NCBI RefSeq assembly: GCF_007827275.1
Contig: NZ_VISE01000001.1
Coordinates: 124,001 to 188,000 of the forward strand
Length of the DNA stretch: 64,000 nt
Origin: Gillisia sp. Hel_I_86
Lineage (GTDB): Bacteria; Bacteroidota; Bacteroidia; Flavobacteriales; Flavobacteriaceae
Reading direction: 5' to 3'
In this document: positions 17,140 through 25,197 of the stretch, piece after piece
Numbering within the stretch: the first letter of the stretch is position 1
How the letters are laid out: every line of letters starts with the position of its first letter
Notes under the pieces: model-generated
Told to the model about the DNA's origin: nothing
Database searches by the model: none
Seen by the model: only the letters and a program-made list of their open reading frames with translations
Position numbers and translations under genes: made by a program

Positions 17140-17177
17140 ATGCCTGATAGAATGGATTTTCTATCGGGCATTTTTTT
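17140..17177 (+). terminator. Rho-independent terminator after the PLP enzyme
   Basis: Stem ATGCCTGATAGAA (17140-17152) pairs with TTCTATCGGGCAT (17159-17171) with one G-T pair and a six-base loop, followed by a seven-base T-run. Confidence 0.85.
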
Positions 17178-17217
17178 AATAGATTAGTTTTATCTTAGAG
17201 CCATTAAAAAGCAAACT

Positions 17218-17877
17218 ATGCTACCTATCAATTCCTATATAGATCACACCTTGCTCAAATCTACCGCAACCGTGGACGATATCACTAGGTTATGTGATGA
17301 AGCCAAGACCTATAACTTCTTTTCGGTGTGTATTAATGGCTGCTATGTGCCTTTAGCTGAAGAACTATTACGGGATTCTAAAGTGAAGATCTGTACTGTC
17401 GTTGGGTTTCCTTTGGGAACAATGTCTTCCAGAGCTAAAATATTTGAAGCAGAAGATGCTATTGGATATGGCGCAGATGAAATTGATATGGTGATGAACC
17501 TTGGCCTTTTTAAATCTGGAAAATTAAATTTATTGGAAACCGAGATCGCATCTATTAAGAATATAATTGGCAGAAAAATTTTAAAAGTCATTATAGAAAC
17601 CTGTTACCTTACTTTAGAAGAAATAAATATCGCGAGCAAAATAGTAGAAAATGCAGGAGCCGATTTCGTTAAAACTTCTACGGGTTTTGGACCAAAAGGT
17701 GCAACATTAGAAGTAGTTTCAGAAATAAAACAAGCGATCTCTCCAAATATGAAGATAAAAGCTTCGGGTGGAATTAGGGATTTCATAACTGCTAAGACAT
17801 ATATCAACCTTGGCGTAGCTCGCATTGGGACCTCCTCTGGAATTGCCATTCTCAATGGAGAAAAGAGCTTGTTGTAA
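17218..17877 (+). CDS. deoC: Deoxyribose-phosphate aldolase
   Basis: A 219-residue class I aldolase that splits 2-deoxyribose 5-phosphate to glyceraldehyde 3-phosphate and acetaldehyde during deoxynucleoside salvage. Catalytic residues are visible: Schiff-base Lys152 in VKTSTGF, Lys181 in IKASGGIR, and Asp90 in DEIDMVMN, equivalent to Lys167, Lys201 and Asp102 of the E. coli enzyme. Length is normal for the short bacterial form. It follows a terminator and stands alone; other deo genes are not nearby. The ATG at 17218 is the only sensible start (MLPINSYIDHTLLKSTAT). Confidence 0.96.
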   Translation: MLPINSYIDHTLLKSTATVDDITRLCDEAKTYNFFSVCINGCYVPLAEELLRDSKVKICTVVGFPLGTMSSRAKIFEAEDAIGYGADEIDMVMNLGLFKSGKLNLLETEIASIKNIIGRKILKVIIETCYLTLEEINIASKIVENAGADFVKTSTGFGPKGATLEVVSEIKQAISPNMKIKASGGIRDFITAKTYINLGVARIGTSSGIAILNGEKSLL

Positions 17878-18090
17878 GCTATATTGTTTAAATTGAGCAA
17901 AGCCTTTTTTAGGTCAATTTCTTCAGAAAAATTTTTGCCCTTACAATTTTTAAACTTTAGCTGAACACTCGCTAATCATCTTTATTTTCAAAAAACCACA
18001 TAGCTCTTTCTATCAGAAAAGGCCTCTAAAATATTAGGGTTGCAAAATATGTGTTAAAATCGTAACATTACGAACCGAAAATAAATCTTA

Positions 18091-19593
18091 ATGGAAGGCA
18101 ACACCAATCACCAAGAAAATGACCCACTAATTGTAAATAGAGAATTGAATATTTGGGAAGCACTTATCCCAGTATTTGCTTTAATTGGCATGTTGGCATT
18201 TAACGTGTACGTTTTTGGAGATGATGCCCTTAGCGGTTCCAATCAATTTATTTTATTATTGGGAGGTGCCGTAGCTGCGATCATAGGTATTCTGAATAAA
18301 GTGAAATTCAGCAGCATGATAGATGAAGTTGCCAACAACGTACAAAGTACCACAGGTGCCATCTTGATTTTGTTGATGGTAGGTTCATTGGCCGGGACTT
18401 GGATGGTAAGCGGAATTATTCCCACGATGATCTATTACGGACTTCAAATTTTAAATCCCACTATATTTTTACCTGCTACGGTTATCATATCTTCTATCAT
18501 ATCTGTTGCCACAGGAAGTAGCTGGACCACATCTGCTACGGTAGGTATTGCTTTAATAGGTATTGCAAATGCGTTGGACATCTCGGTTGGAATGACGGCC
18601 GGGGCCATACTTTCTGGAGCTTATTTTGGAGATAAAATTTCGCCTTTAAGCGATACCACCAACCTTGCTCCTGCAATGGCAGGAACAGATCTTTTTACAC
18701 ATATTAAATATATGTTGTATACTACGGTGCCAACCATTGTTATAACTATTATCATATTCATCTTTATCGGTCTTAGTTTGGACGTTACGGGAACTACAGA
18801 TACATCTGCGATATTAAATACCATAGAATCTACATTTGCAATTACCCCGTGGTTGTTCGCAATACCTGCAATCGTAATTTTCTTGATCGTCAAAAAAACC
18901 TCACCGCTTATTGCCTTATTAATTGGGACATTATTGGGAGCTGCAGCCGCTGTGATCTTTCAGCCAGGAATTTTAATGCAGGTTTCAGGGGTAGAAAATT
19001 TAGATTTTATATCGGGATACAAAGCGATCATGAATTCTATGACCGTAGATACCGCCATAGTTACCGATAACGAAACTTTGAACGATCTGTTTTCTTCCGG
19101 AGGAATGGCTGGTATGCTTGGAACCATTTGGTTAATACTTTGTGCCATGGTTTTTGGAGGAATTATGGAAGCTATTGGCGCCTTAACCAAAATAAGTTCT
19201 GCTTTACTCAATCTTTTCCACACCACTTTTGGATTGTTTGCCAGCACCGTATTCAGTTGTTTAGCATTAAATCTTACGGCATCAGATCAATATCTTGCGA
19301 TCGTGGTTCCAGGAAAGATGTTTGCAAAAGCATATAGGGATAAAGGCCTAGCTCCAGAAAACTTAAGTAGGACCTTGGAAGATTCTGGAACTGTAACTTC
19401 CGTCCTGGTGCCATGGAATACTTGTGGAGCATACCATAGTGGAGTTTTAGGAGTACCTACACTTTCCTATGCAGGCTATGCATTCTTCAATTATATCAGT
19501 CCGTTCATGACTTTACTTTTTGCTGCTTTCAGCATTAAAATAAGGCAATTAACCACACAACCGGCTCAACCTCAAACGACTAATCCATGCTAA
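18091..19593 (+). CDS. nhaC: NhaC-family Na+/H+ antiporter
   Basis: A 500-residue inner-membrane antiporter that exports sodium in exchange for protons. About 11-12 hydrophobic helices are evident from residue 22 onward, and the NhaC family blocks are clear: ATGSSWTTSATVGIALIGIA, then GAYFGDKISPLSDTTNLAPA, and near the C-terminus SRTLEDSGTVTSVLVPWNTCGAYHSGVLGV. The soluble N-terminus is short and acidic. A marine organism would need this activity. It is preceded by a 213-bp gap with no clear -7 match and is followed by the peroxiredoxin gene, which has its own promoter, so it is probably a single-gene unit. Confidence 0.94.
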   Translation: MEGNTNHQENDPLIVNRELNIWEALIPVFALIGMLAFNVYVFGDDALSGSNQFILLLGGAVAAIIGILNKVKFSSMIDEVANNVQSTTGAILILLMVGSLAGTWMVSGIIPTMIYYGLQILNPTIFLPATVIISSIISVATGSSWTTSATVGIALIGIANALDISVGMTAGAILSGAYFGDKISPLSDTTNLAPAMAGTDLFTHIKYMLYTTVPTIVITIIIFIFIGLSLDVTGTTDTSAILNTIESTFAITPWLFAIPAIVIFLIVKKTSPLIALLIGTLLGAAAAVIFQPGILMQVSGVENLDFISGYKAIMNSMTVDTAIVTDNETLNDLFSSGGMAGMLGTIWLILCAMVFGGIMEAIGALTKISSALLNLFHTTFGLFASTVFSCLALNLTASDQYLAIVVPGKMFAKAYRDKGLAPENLSRTLEDSGTVTSVLVPWNTCGAYHSGVLGVPTLSYAGYAFFNYISPFMTLLFAAFSIKIRQLTTQPAQPQTTNPC

Positions 19594-19692
19594 ATAGAAA
19601 ATATCTATTCATAATTCATTTAATCATAGTCAAAATTTATAATGTAATAAGAAATTAAAATTTCAATAGCCCGCAACTATAGGCTATTTTTC

Positions 19693-19700
19693 TATTTTTG
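19693..19700 (+). promoter_or_regulatory. -7 box (TATTTTTG) of the peroxiredoxin operon
   Basis: An exact TAnnTTTG match 35 bases before the ATG at 19736. No TTG at the usual -33 spacing. Confidence 0.5.
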
Positions 19701-19735
19701 CCATTGAATATTAACAAATACAAAATATACTCAAT

Positions 19736-20374
19736 ATGGCATTAGTTGGAAAAAAATTCCCGGATTTAGCAGTAAACGCAATGAATGAAATGGGCGATAC
19801 TTTCAAGTTGAATATTCTTGAAGAGGCTCAAAAAAACAATAAAAAAGTCTTGTTGTTCTGGTACCCAAAAGATTTTACTTTTGTGTGCCCTACAGAATTG
19901 CACGCTTTTCAAGCTGCACTTGCAGATTTCGAAAAAAGAAATGTAATGGTTGTTGGAGCGTCATGTGATACAGCAGAGGTTCATTTTGCATGGTTGAACA
20001 CCGCAAAAGATAATGGAGGAATAGAAGGTGTTACGTACCCAATCCTTGCAGACTCTAACAGAAACCTTAGTTCTCAACTTGGAATTTTGGATATTTCCAA
20101 TGAGGAGTACGACGAAGAAACTGGAGCAATTACAGTAGAGGGGGACAATGTAACGTATCGTGCTACTTATTTAATTGATGAAGAAGGAACTGTATTTCAT
20201 GAAGGCATTAACCACATGCCACTGGGAAGAAACGTACAAGAGTTCATCCGTTTGGTAGATGCTTATACGCATGTTCAGGAAAAAGGAGAAGTTTGTCCTG
20301 CAAACTGGGAAGAAGGAAAAGAAGCCATGACAGCAGATCGTAAAGGTGTGGCATCATACTTAAGCCTAAACTAA
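19736..20374 (+). CDS. Typical 2-Cys peroxiredoxin (AhpC/Prx1 type)
   Basis: A 212-residue cytosolic peroxidase reducing H2O2 and organic hydroperoxides. The peroxidatic Cys51 sits in FTFVCPTELHAF and the resolving Cys near residue 186 in GEVCPANWEEG, so the two-Cys cycle is complete. The Prx1 C-terminal arm is present. The gene is 12 bases upstream of a thioredoxin-like gene, then a DUF6952 gene, and the trio ends at a strong hairpin terminator (20950). The adjacent thioredoxin is the obvious electron donor; no ahpF is present. Promoter candidate at 19693-19700. Confidence 0.95.
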   Translation: MALVGKKFPDLAVNAMNEMGDTFKLNILEEAQKNNKKVLLFWYPKDFTFVCPTELHAFQAALADFEKRNVMVVGASCDTAEVHFAWLNTAKDNGGIEGVTYPILADSNRNLSSQLGILDISNEEYDEETGAITVEGDNVTYRATYLIDEEGTVFHEGINHMPLGRNVQEFIRLVDAYTHVQEKGEVCPANWEEGKEAMTADRKGVASYLSLN

Positions 20375-20386
20375 AAAAGAAAGATC

Positions 20387-20701
20387 ATGGTAAAGGAATT
20401 GGAACAAGATAATTTACAAGATATCGTTGCCGAAAATGGTACTGTAATGGTACAATATATGGCAGGATGGTGTGGCAATTGCAGGGTGATGAAACCTAAA
20501 TTCAAAAAATTGGCAGGAGAAAATGAAAGCACTTCTTTTTTAATGGTAGATGCTGAAAAATTTCCGGAATCCAGAAAAATGGCCAATGTGGATAATTTGC
20601 CAACCTTTGCCGCTTTTAAAGATGGAAAATTAGTGAACCAAGTTCAAACCAATAAGTTTGAATTGTTAAAAGACCTAGTAAATGAAGTTACCAGTAATTA
20701 G
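20387..20701 (+). CDS. Thioredoxin-family protein (CGNC active site)
   Basis: A 104-residue thioredoxin fold without signal peptide, so cytoplasmic. The active-site disulfide is Cys29-Cys32 in AGWCGNCRVMKP; Asn replaces the Pro of the classical WCGPC, which should make the disulfide somewhat different in redox potential. The cis-Pro loop DNLPTFAAFKDGK is conserved. It starts 12 bases after the peroxiredoxin stop and its 3' end overlaps the next gene by 20 bases, so the three are co-transcribed and probably translationally coupled. Probable function: reducing the upstream peroxiredoxin. Confidence 0.93.
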   Translation: MVKELEQDNLQDIVAENGTVMVQYMAGWCGNCRVMKPKFKKLAGENESTSFLMVDAEKFPESRKMANVDNLPTFAAFKDGKLVNQVQTNKFELLKDLVNEVTSN

Positions 20702-20930
20702 ACATTTGCAAAAAAACAATAATTCTGAAAAACTTCAGAATGCCATCGATGTATTAGAGAGTTTTACAGAACATAGATCTGTGACCGATGAGGAAATGGA
20801 TGTGATAGGTGAATTGATCACTAATTTATGTGGTGCTGTAGAAGTACATCAGCTCATCGAAAATGGTGAATCTGAAATAGATGCAGCCAATCTTTTCGTT
20901 AAGAAAGTGATGGGTTCCATAGACCGATAG
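20682..20930 (+). CDS. DUF6952-type small protein
   Basis: An 82-residue soluble, mostly helical protein of unknown function; the pattern MKLPVIRHL...EKLQNAIDVLESFTEHRSVTDEEMDVIGELITNLCGAVEVH...FVKKVMGSIDR fits what I remember of the DUF6952 family of Bacteroidota. It overlaps the thioredoxin gene by 20 bases in another frame and is the last gene before the terminator. It has one Cys (in TNLCGAVEVH) and no CxxC. Its fixed place behind Prx and Trx suggests a part in peroxide defence, perhaps as an adaptor or regulator, but this is inference. Confidence 0.8.
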   Translation: MKLPVIRHLQKNNNSEKLQNAIDVLESFTEHRSVTDEEMDVIGELITNLCGAVEVHQLIENGESEIDAANLFVKKVMGSIDR

Positions 20931-20949
20931 TCACCTAAAAATTTATATA

Positions 20950-20991
20950 AGTAGCGGCTGATTTATTAATTAAATCAGCCGCTACTGTTTT
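20950..20991. terminator. Strong hairpin terminator after Prx-Trx-DUF6952
   Basis: A perfect 16-bp stem: AGTAGCGGCTGATTTA (20950-20965) with TAAATCAGCCGCTACT (20971-20986) and a five-base loop, followed by GTTTTA. It separates this operon from tpx-dgkA. Confidence 0.85.
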
Positions 20992-21061
20992 ATGATAATT
21001 TTAGTAAAACCCCATTTCATATATATTAAATTTAGCGTTTATAACAATAGAGACGGGATTT

Positions 21062-21562
21062 ATGCCACAGATAACTTTAAGAGAGAATAAAATTACCACT
21101 TATGGTAATTTACCTGAAATTGGAGAAAAAGCTCCATATTTCGAATTGGTTCGTTCAGACATGTCCAAAGCAAATTTGAATGATTTTAAAGGAAAAAGGT
21201 TGATTTTGAATATTTTTCCTAGTATAGATACCAATGTATGTGCTACCTCTGTTAGAAACTTTAACGAACGAGCCATAAAACTTAATAATACAGAGGTTTT
21301 ATGTATTTCCAGAGATCTTCCATTTGCCCTAAAACGATTTGCAGATGATGAAGGGTTGGATAAAGTAACCAACCTATCAGATTTTAGACAAGGTGATTTT
21401 GGAAAAGATTACGGGGTAGAAATGATGGATGGTCCTTTAGAAGGACTCCTTTCCCGCGTGGTAATCGTTCTAGATGAAGAGGGAAAAGTAATACATGCCC
21501 AACAAGTACCTGATATATCCCAAGAACCTGACTATCTTGCAGCTTTAAAAACTTTATTATAG
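21062..21562 (+). CDS. tpx: Thiol peroxidase (atypical peroxiredoxin Tpx)
   Basis: A 166-residue cytosolic lipid-hydroperoxide peroxidase. The N-terminal fold and the peroxidatic Cys60 in FPSIDTNVCATSVR are standard. In E. coli Tpx the resolving Cys95 lies in SRFCGAEGL; here the aligned segment is KRFADDEGL, so the resolving position is Ala94. Cys81 (VLCISRDLPFA, equivalent to the non-essential Cys82 of E. coli) is the only other Cys. The enzyme must therefore work as a 1-Cys type or use Cys81 or an external thiol. It overlaps dgkA by one base and follows the Prx-Trx operon across a terminator. Confidence 0.93.
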   Translation: MPQITLRENKITTYGNLPEIGEKAPYFELVRSDMSKANLNDFKGKRLILNIFPSIDTNVCATSVRNFNERAIKLNNTEVLCISRDLPFALKRFADDEGLDKVTNLSDFRQGDFGKDYGVEMMDGPLEGLLSRVVIVLDEEGKVIHAQQVPDISQEPDYLAALKTLL

Positions 21563-21939
21563 TGAAGGATAGTTATCTGGGCAAAAGAATACGTGGTGGG
21601 GGTTATGCAGTTAGAGGAGCATGGATCTTACTAAAAACCGAACCAAGTATACAAGTCCAGGCAATAATCTCTGTTGTGGTTTGTATTGCCGGATTATATT
21701 TTGATATTACAAAAACCGAATGGATCTTTCAAGTTTTTGCGATCGGATTGGTATTTAGTACAGAAGGCCTAAATAGTGCTATAGAAGGAATTGCAGATTT
21801 TGTTCATCCAGATTTTCACAGTAAAATAGGATATATTAAAGATGTTGCTGCTGGTGCTGTATTGTTTGCTGCGTTAACTGCAGTGATCATTGCTGGTTTT
21901 ATTTATTTCCCCTATTTGTTCCCAAGCTTTTTCAGCTAA
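21562..21939 (+). CDS. dgkA: Diacylglycerol/undecaprenol kinase (DgkA family)
   Basis: A 125-residue integral membrane lipid kinase with three helices (about 33-47, 55-70, 97-117). The catalytic motif is present: Glu68 and Asn71 in TEGLNSAIEGIADF, with Glu75 and Asp79, then Lys93-Asp94 in YIKDVAAGAV. It phosphorylates diacylglycerol or, more likely in this group, undecaprenol for cell-wall lipid carrier supply; I cannot separate the two by sequence. Translation starts at GTG (21562-21564), whose first base is the last base of the tpx stop TAG, so the genes are coupled. Confidence 0.92.
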   Translation: MKDSYLGKRIRGGGYAVRGAWILLKTEPSIQVQAIISVVVCIAGLYFDITKTEWIFQVFAIGLVFSTEGLNSAIEGIADFVHPDFHSKIGYIKDVAAGAVLFAALTAVIIAGFIYFPYLFPSFFS

Positions 21940-21965
21940 AAACAAGGAAAAACCCGAAGGTTGAT

Positions 21966-22142
21966 TTAAACAAATGCTGCCATTAGAATTCCTCCAATTG
22001 CTCCAGAGCTTATTCCTGCGACAATTCCCAATGTTGGAACACCAATTATCCCACCTAAAACCAATCCTAAACATATTCCAAAAATGCAGCCCAAACACAA
22101 GCCAATAAAAACTTGAGTCTTTTTCTCGTAAATTTTTTTCAT
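21966..22142 (-). CDS. Small Gly-rich membrane protein (58 aa)
   Basis: Starts MKKIYEKKTQVF at 22142 (the frame is open to 22190 but this start is more natural) and continues with two hydrophobic, glycine-rich segments (residues 12-33 and 36-57) containing small-residue spacing such as GLVLGGIIG and GISSGAIGGIL, a glycine-zipper pattern suited to tight helix packing. It ends AAFV. Family not recognised. It is convergent with dgkA, with 26 bases between stops. A longer minus-strand frame in another register (21874-22098) overlaps dgkA and is less likely. Confidence 0.6.
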   Translation of the reverse strand: MKKIYEKKTQVFIGLCLGCIFGICLGLVLGGIIGVPTLGIVAGISSGAIGGILMAAFV

Positions 22143-22369
22143 AATCGATAGAATATTAAAAACAAAGGGGTTGATTAAACCTTTAATCAATACTATTAGA
22201 TCGCGTAATAAATATTAGGGAATAAATTATACTGGGGGGACCTAGGCAATTAAAACAAAAAACGAACTTTAAATTCGTTGCTTAAAAACATCTCGATGGA
22301 AGGGCATTCGTGAATAGAGGGGTAAACTTAATTTATTTAATTCAAAAATCAAAATTACAATTCACTTAT

Positions 22370-22819
22370 TTAAAGTGACTTACAAAAACAGACGCTGTTT
22401 TTAATGCCTGAATATTGCCCATAATTTGGGATTACTTCATAGCCCGCTTTGTAATACAGACCAATGGCATCCTTAAAAGTAATTCCAGTTTCTAAAATAC
22501 ATTTTTTATAACCCAGCTCTCTTGCCCAACTTTCCAATTCTGAAAGTATTGTGGTAGCAACCTTTTTTCCTCTTCCAGAGGGGAGCACAAACATTCGTTT
22601 GATTTCTGCTGTCTCTTCATCAAAATCTTTAATTGCACCACAGCCTATGGCTTCTCCATTATCATACGCCAAAACAACATGCTTGATAGCATCTATTTTA
22701 TTGTACTGATCGAAAAAGTCATGCTCATCGCCATCTCTAATCGTTAATTCCTTATCCAACAGTTTATTCAAAATAATAAAATCCGGATGCTTGGAAGTGG
22801 TTCTTTTTAATGCTATCAT
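22370..22819 (-). CDS. GNAT-family N-acetyltransferase
   Basis: A 149-residue acetyltransferase. The acetyl-CoA pyrophosphate loop lies in EIKRMFVLPSGRGKKVATTIL (about residues 73-93; key Arg-x-Gly-x-x-x-Ala pattern), preceded by the strand GEAIGCGAIKDF and followed by the C-terminal ETGITFKDAIGLYYKAGYEVIPNYG block typical of small-molecule GNATs. The acceptor is not evident. It lies 57 bases downstream of the broken GNAT gene on the same strand; both may have been one transcript. Confidence 0.9.
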   Translation of the reverse strand: MIALKRTTSKHPDFIILNKLLDKELTIRDGDEHDFFDQYNKIDAIKHVVLAYDNGEAIGCGAIKDFDEETAEIKRMFVLPSGRGKKVATTILSELESWARELGYKKCILETGITFKDAIGLYYKAGYEVIPNYGQYSGIKNSVCFCKSL

Positions 22820-22876
22820 GTTCTGTAAATATTGGGGTTTTAAAGTTGCGCATGTAGAAAAATACTGAATTATTCC

Positions 22877-23395
22877 TTAAGCTCTCCATTTATACAACAT
22901 GAGCACTTCATCAGATTTTGGAAGCGTGATCATTTCTGAAAAATTCAACTCTAATTTTTCAAGCAACTTTTGAGATCCTAAATTTTCGGGGTTTGTTATT
23001 GCGCTAATCTGGGATAATCCAAAATCTGAAATACCTATCGCTTTGATCTTTGTGGAACTTTCCAAGGCATAGCCTTGCCTTTCATGCTCTGGTAAAAAAG
23101 CAAAGCCAATATCTATCCCGTCTACTCCTTCCCTATCGTACAATCCACAGCAGCCAATTTTTGCATCATCAGATTTTCTGATCACGGTATAATTTCCGAA
23201 GCCATTTTTCTTAATAACGGGTAGTATGTTATCACGAATATAAGTTTCGGCATCTTGAATATCACTAATATTTCTATCTCCTATGAACCGAAGCTATTTT
23301 GGAGTATTCAGCAATTCTAAAAATAAAGCTGCATCTTTCAAAGTGGTCGGCCTCAATAATAGTCGCTCTGTTTGATAAGTCAAGTCTTGATTCAT
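22877..23395 (-). pseudogene. GNAT-family (RimJ/RimL-like) acetyltransferase interrupted by an in-frame TAG
   Basis: The complete frame runs from ATG 23395 to 22877 (172 codons) and reads MNQDLTYQTERLLLRPTT at the start, a normal GNAT N-terminus. Codon 34 (23296-23294) is TAG in the context NTPK*LRFIGDRNI; homologous proteins typically have Trp (TGG) or a similar residue here, so a single G-to-A change explains it. After the stop the frame continues cleanly with the acetyl-CoA motif region (DIGFAFLPEHERQGYALESS). A 102-residue fragment could start internally at 23185 but would lack the N-terminal strands. Either a recent nonsense mutation or a base-calling error. Confidence 0.85.
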
Positions 23396-23434
23396 ATAGA
23401 AATTTTCATCTGCTAAAGATCGAAAATTTAGCGA

Positions 23435-24352
23435 TCAACTCACAACTTGTTTTTCCAAGACTTTCCTATCCCAATTTGCAAGATTTGCTGCATTGTTATA
23501 AGTGCTATGCAAAAACGCCAACAGCATTTTAGATGGATCTTCAGATTGCTGCACATCTTTATAAGGCAAAATAAATTCTCCCAGATCCTTAAAATAATAT
23601 CCATTTTTAGGTCTTATATGCGAATCATTAAAACTTTTTGGTTCGGGGTAGATATAATTATAGAATGCTGCAAATGGCAACATTTCATTCCCGGGCCAAA
23701 ATCCGCTACTGCTTACTTCATGAGAATATGCTTCCTGTGCAACCCAGTCTGGTAAATTAGGAATTCCCCCAGGGTGTTTGGGCGCCTCTTTTCCAGAAAA
23801 GCGCGAAACTGCTAAATCAAAACTGCCCCAAAAGAAATGGACAGGGCTTGACTTCCCAATAAATTCTGCGCGAAATTTATTAAAAACCTCATCTACATTC
23901 AATAAGGCCGTATGCCATTTAGAGGCCTGCACAGGATTATACTCATTATGTTTCTCATCCTTATCCAAAGGAATGGGATCTACCATTTCATTGGGTATCG
24001 TATTTATTTTTACCTCGATCCCAAATTTTTTCAAGCAATCGATCACATTTTTATAGCAACCGGCAACGGACATGTTCTTTAAATCAAAAGAACTATGCTC
24101 TCCTTTGCTAGTTACAATTTGCAACTCATGATCTATAAAGTCGAAATTGATCTGAAAATGTTTATTTTCTGAAGGTATATCTCCCGTTGTTAATCCGCGG
24201 GGGCTTACAAACAATGTGGTATGCCACGAATGATTTATCCAAGGCATTTGTGTCAATTTTACTTTCCCAGCGATCTGGGTCCATAAATGAATGGTCTCAT
24301 AGGTTCCTTTAGCATCTTGGTAGGACAATGCCGGCCAATTTTCCTTTTTCAT
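23435..24352 (-). CDS. DUF5996 family protein
   Basis: A 305-residue soluble protein beginning KENWPALSYQDAKGTYETIHLWTQI. Conserved-looking blocks include LTQMPWINHSWHTTLFVSPRGLTT, HFFWGSFDLAVSRFSG, HPGGIPNLPDWVAQEAYSHE and the WPG motif in SSGFWPGNEML, which match my memory of the DUF5996 family. There are many Trp and His residues but no recognised metal or nucleotide motif. The biochemical role is unknown. The gene is monocistronic on the minus strand, with its start 180 bases from the next minus-strand gene upstream. Confidence 0.85.
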   Translation of the reverse strand: MKKENWPALSYQDAKGTYETIHLWTQIAGKVKLTQMPWINHSWHTTLFVSPRGLTTGDIPSENKHFQINFDFIDHELQIVTSKGEHSSFDLKNMSVAGCYKNVIDCLKKFGIEVKINTIPNEMVDPIPLDKDEKHNEYNPVQASKWHTALLNVDEVFNKFRAEFIGKSSPVHFFWGSFDLAVSRFSGKEAPKHPGGIPNLPDWVAQEAYSHEVSSSGFWPGNEMLPFAAFYNYIYPEPKSFNDSHIRPKNGYYFKDLGEFILPYKDVQQSEDPSKMLLAFLHSTYNNAANLANWDRKVLEKQVVS

Positions 24353-24532
24353 GATTTCTTAATTAGCGAGTTATAATATTTAAAAAACCAATAATCAGAT
24401 AATTGATTATTAGTCACTCTAATTTAAGGCTAAATTTTTAAAAAATAAAGGTTAAGGTTTCATTGAAACTCAAATAGGTACATTAACCATAAAAGCTTTG
24501 TCCAAAAAAATTGAAATGGTATAGGCTCAAGA

Positions 24533-24994
24533 TTAAGTTATTTCCAGCTCCAACTGCCTGTTATTTTCTTCGGCTTGTTTATCCAATAGGGTACCAAGCG
24601 CAATACCTATAGACATTCCAATAGGAAGCCCAATCGCCATAAAGGAGTAATTATTCCATATTACAGAAAATACGATGCCCAAGGGAAGCCCGAAGGCAGA
24701 CATTCCAATTGCCAACCATAGATTACGGTAATAATTTTTTGGAACAATTTCGAGGTTTTTATGGATATTGTTTAACAATAGCATCTTTGCAGATTTTATT
24801 TTAGACAAAAACCTAGGGTGATCATCCAAACAAGCATTTAAATGTTCTATCTCCACATTCATTTCTACGAGTACCTCTGGGGGAAGTTCTCTGTTTTGCA
24901 GTTCTTGAACGAGTTTTTCAAGCAATATATATTCCTTGATTATGGCATTTTTCTTTTTAGAAAAAGTGCGCTTCTTTAGGCGTTCTAGTTCCAT
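24533..24994 (-). CDS. Hypothetical membrane protein with N-terminal coiled segment
   Basis: 153 residues. The first 85 are charged and helical (ERLKKRTFSKKKNAIIKEYILLEKLVQELQNRELPPEVLVEMN), probably cytoplasmic. Two hydrophobic helices follow at about 93-112 (LWLAIGMSAFGLPLGIVFSVIW) and 116-136 (FMAIGLPIGMSIGIALGTLL), with glycine spacing that recalls the small protein at 21966-22142. It ends in a polar acidic tail. No named family recognised. Likely a small inner-membrane protein of the two-helix hairpin type. Confidence 0.8.
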   Translation of the reverse strand: MELERLKKRTFSKKKNAIIKEYILLEKLVQELQNRELPPEVLVEMNVEIEHLNACLDDHPRFLSKIKSAKMLLLNNIHKNLEIVPKNYYRNLWLAIGMSAFGLPLGIVFSVIWNNYSFMAIGLPIGMSIGIALGTLLDKQAEENNRQLELEIT

Positions 24995-25197
24995 ACTCTA
25001 TAATTTTATCACTGTTCGTGCAAATAAATTGTAGGGAACTCATTATTGCTTTGATTATTAAACTGTTTATATGACGCTTCTTTTGAATTTTGTTACTGCA
25101 AAATATTTACTTTTTATAAAAAAATTGAACGTTATCCTATACTGTTTCAATATACCTAAGGATCCTTGAATTACAACTATATGAAGCTCTTCAAACT

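Noticed and set aside
21874-22098. A Trp/Asn/Arg-rich minus-strand frame overlapping dgkA
   Set aside because: It is the other register of the Gly-rich membrane protein gene (21966-22142) and overlaps dgkA; the membrane-protein register has a much more natural sequence.
22877-23395. Programmed readthrough or pyrrolysine at the TAG codon of the GNAT gene
   Set aside because: Single-base change from TGG explains it; no pyl genes in view and the lineage is not known for pyrrolysine.
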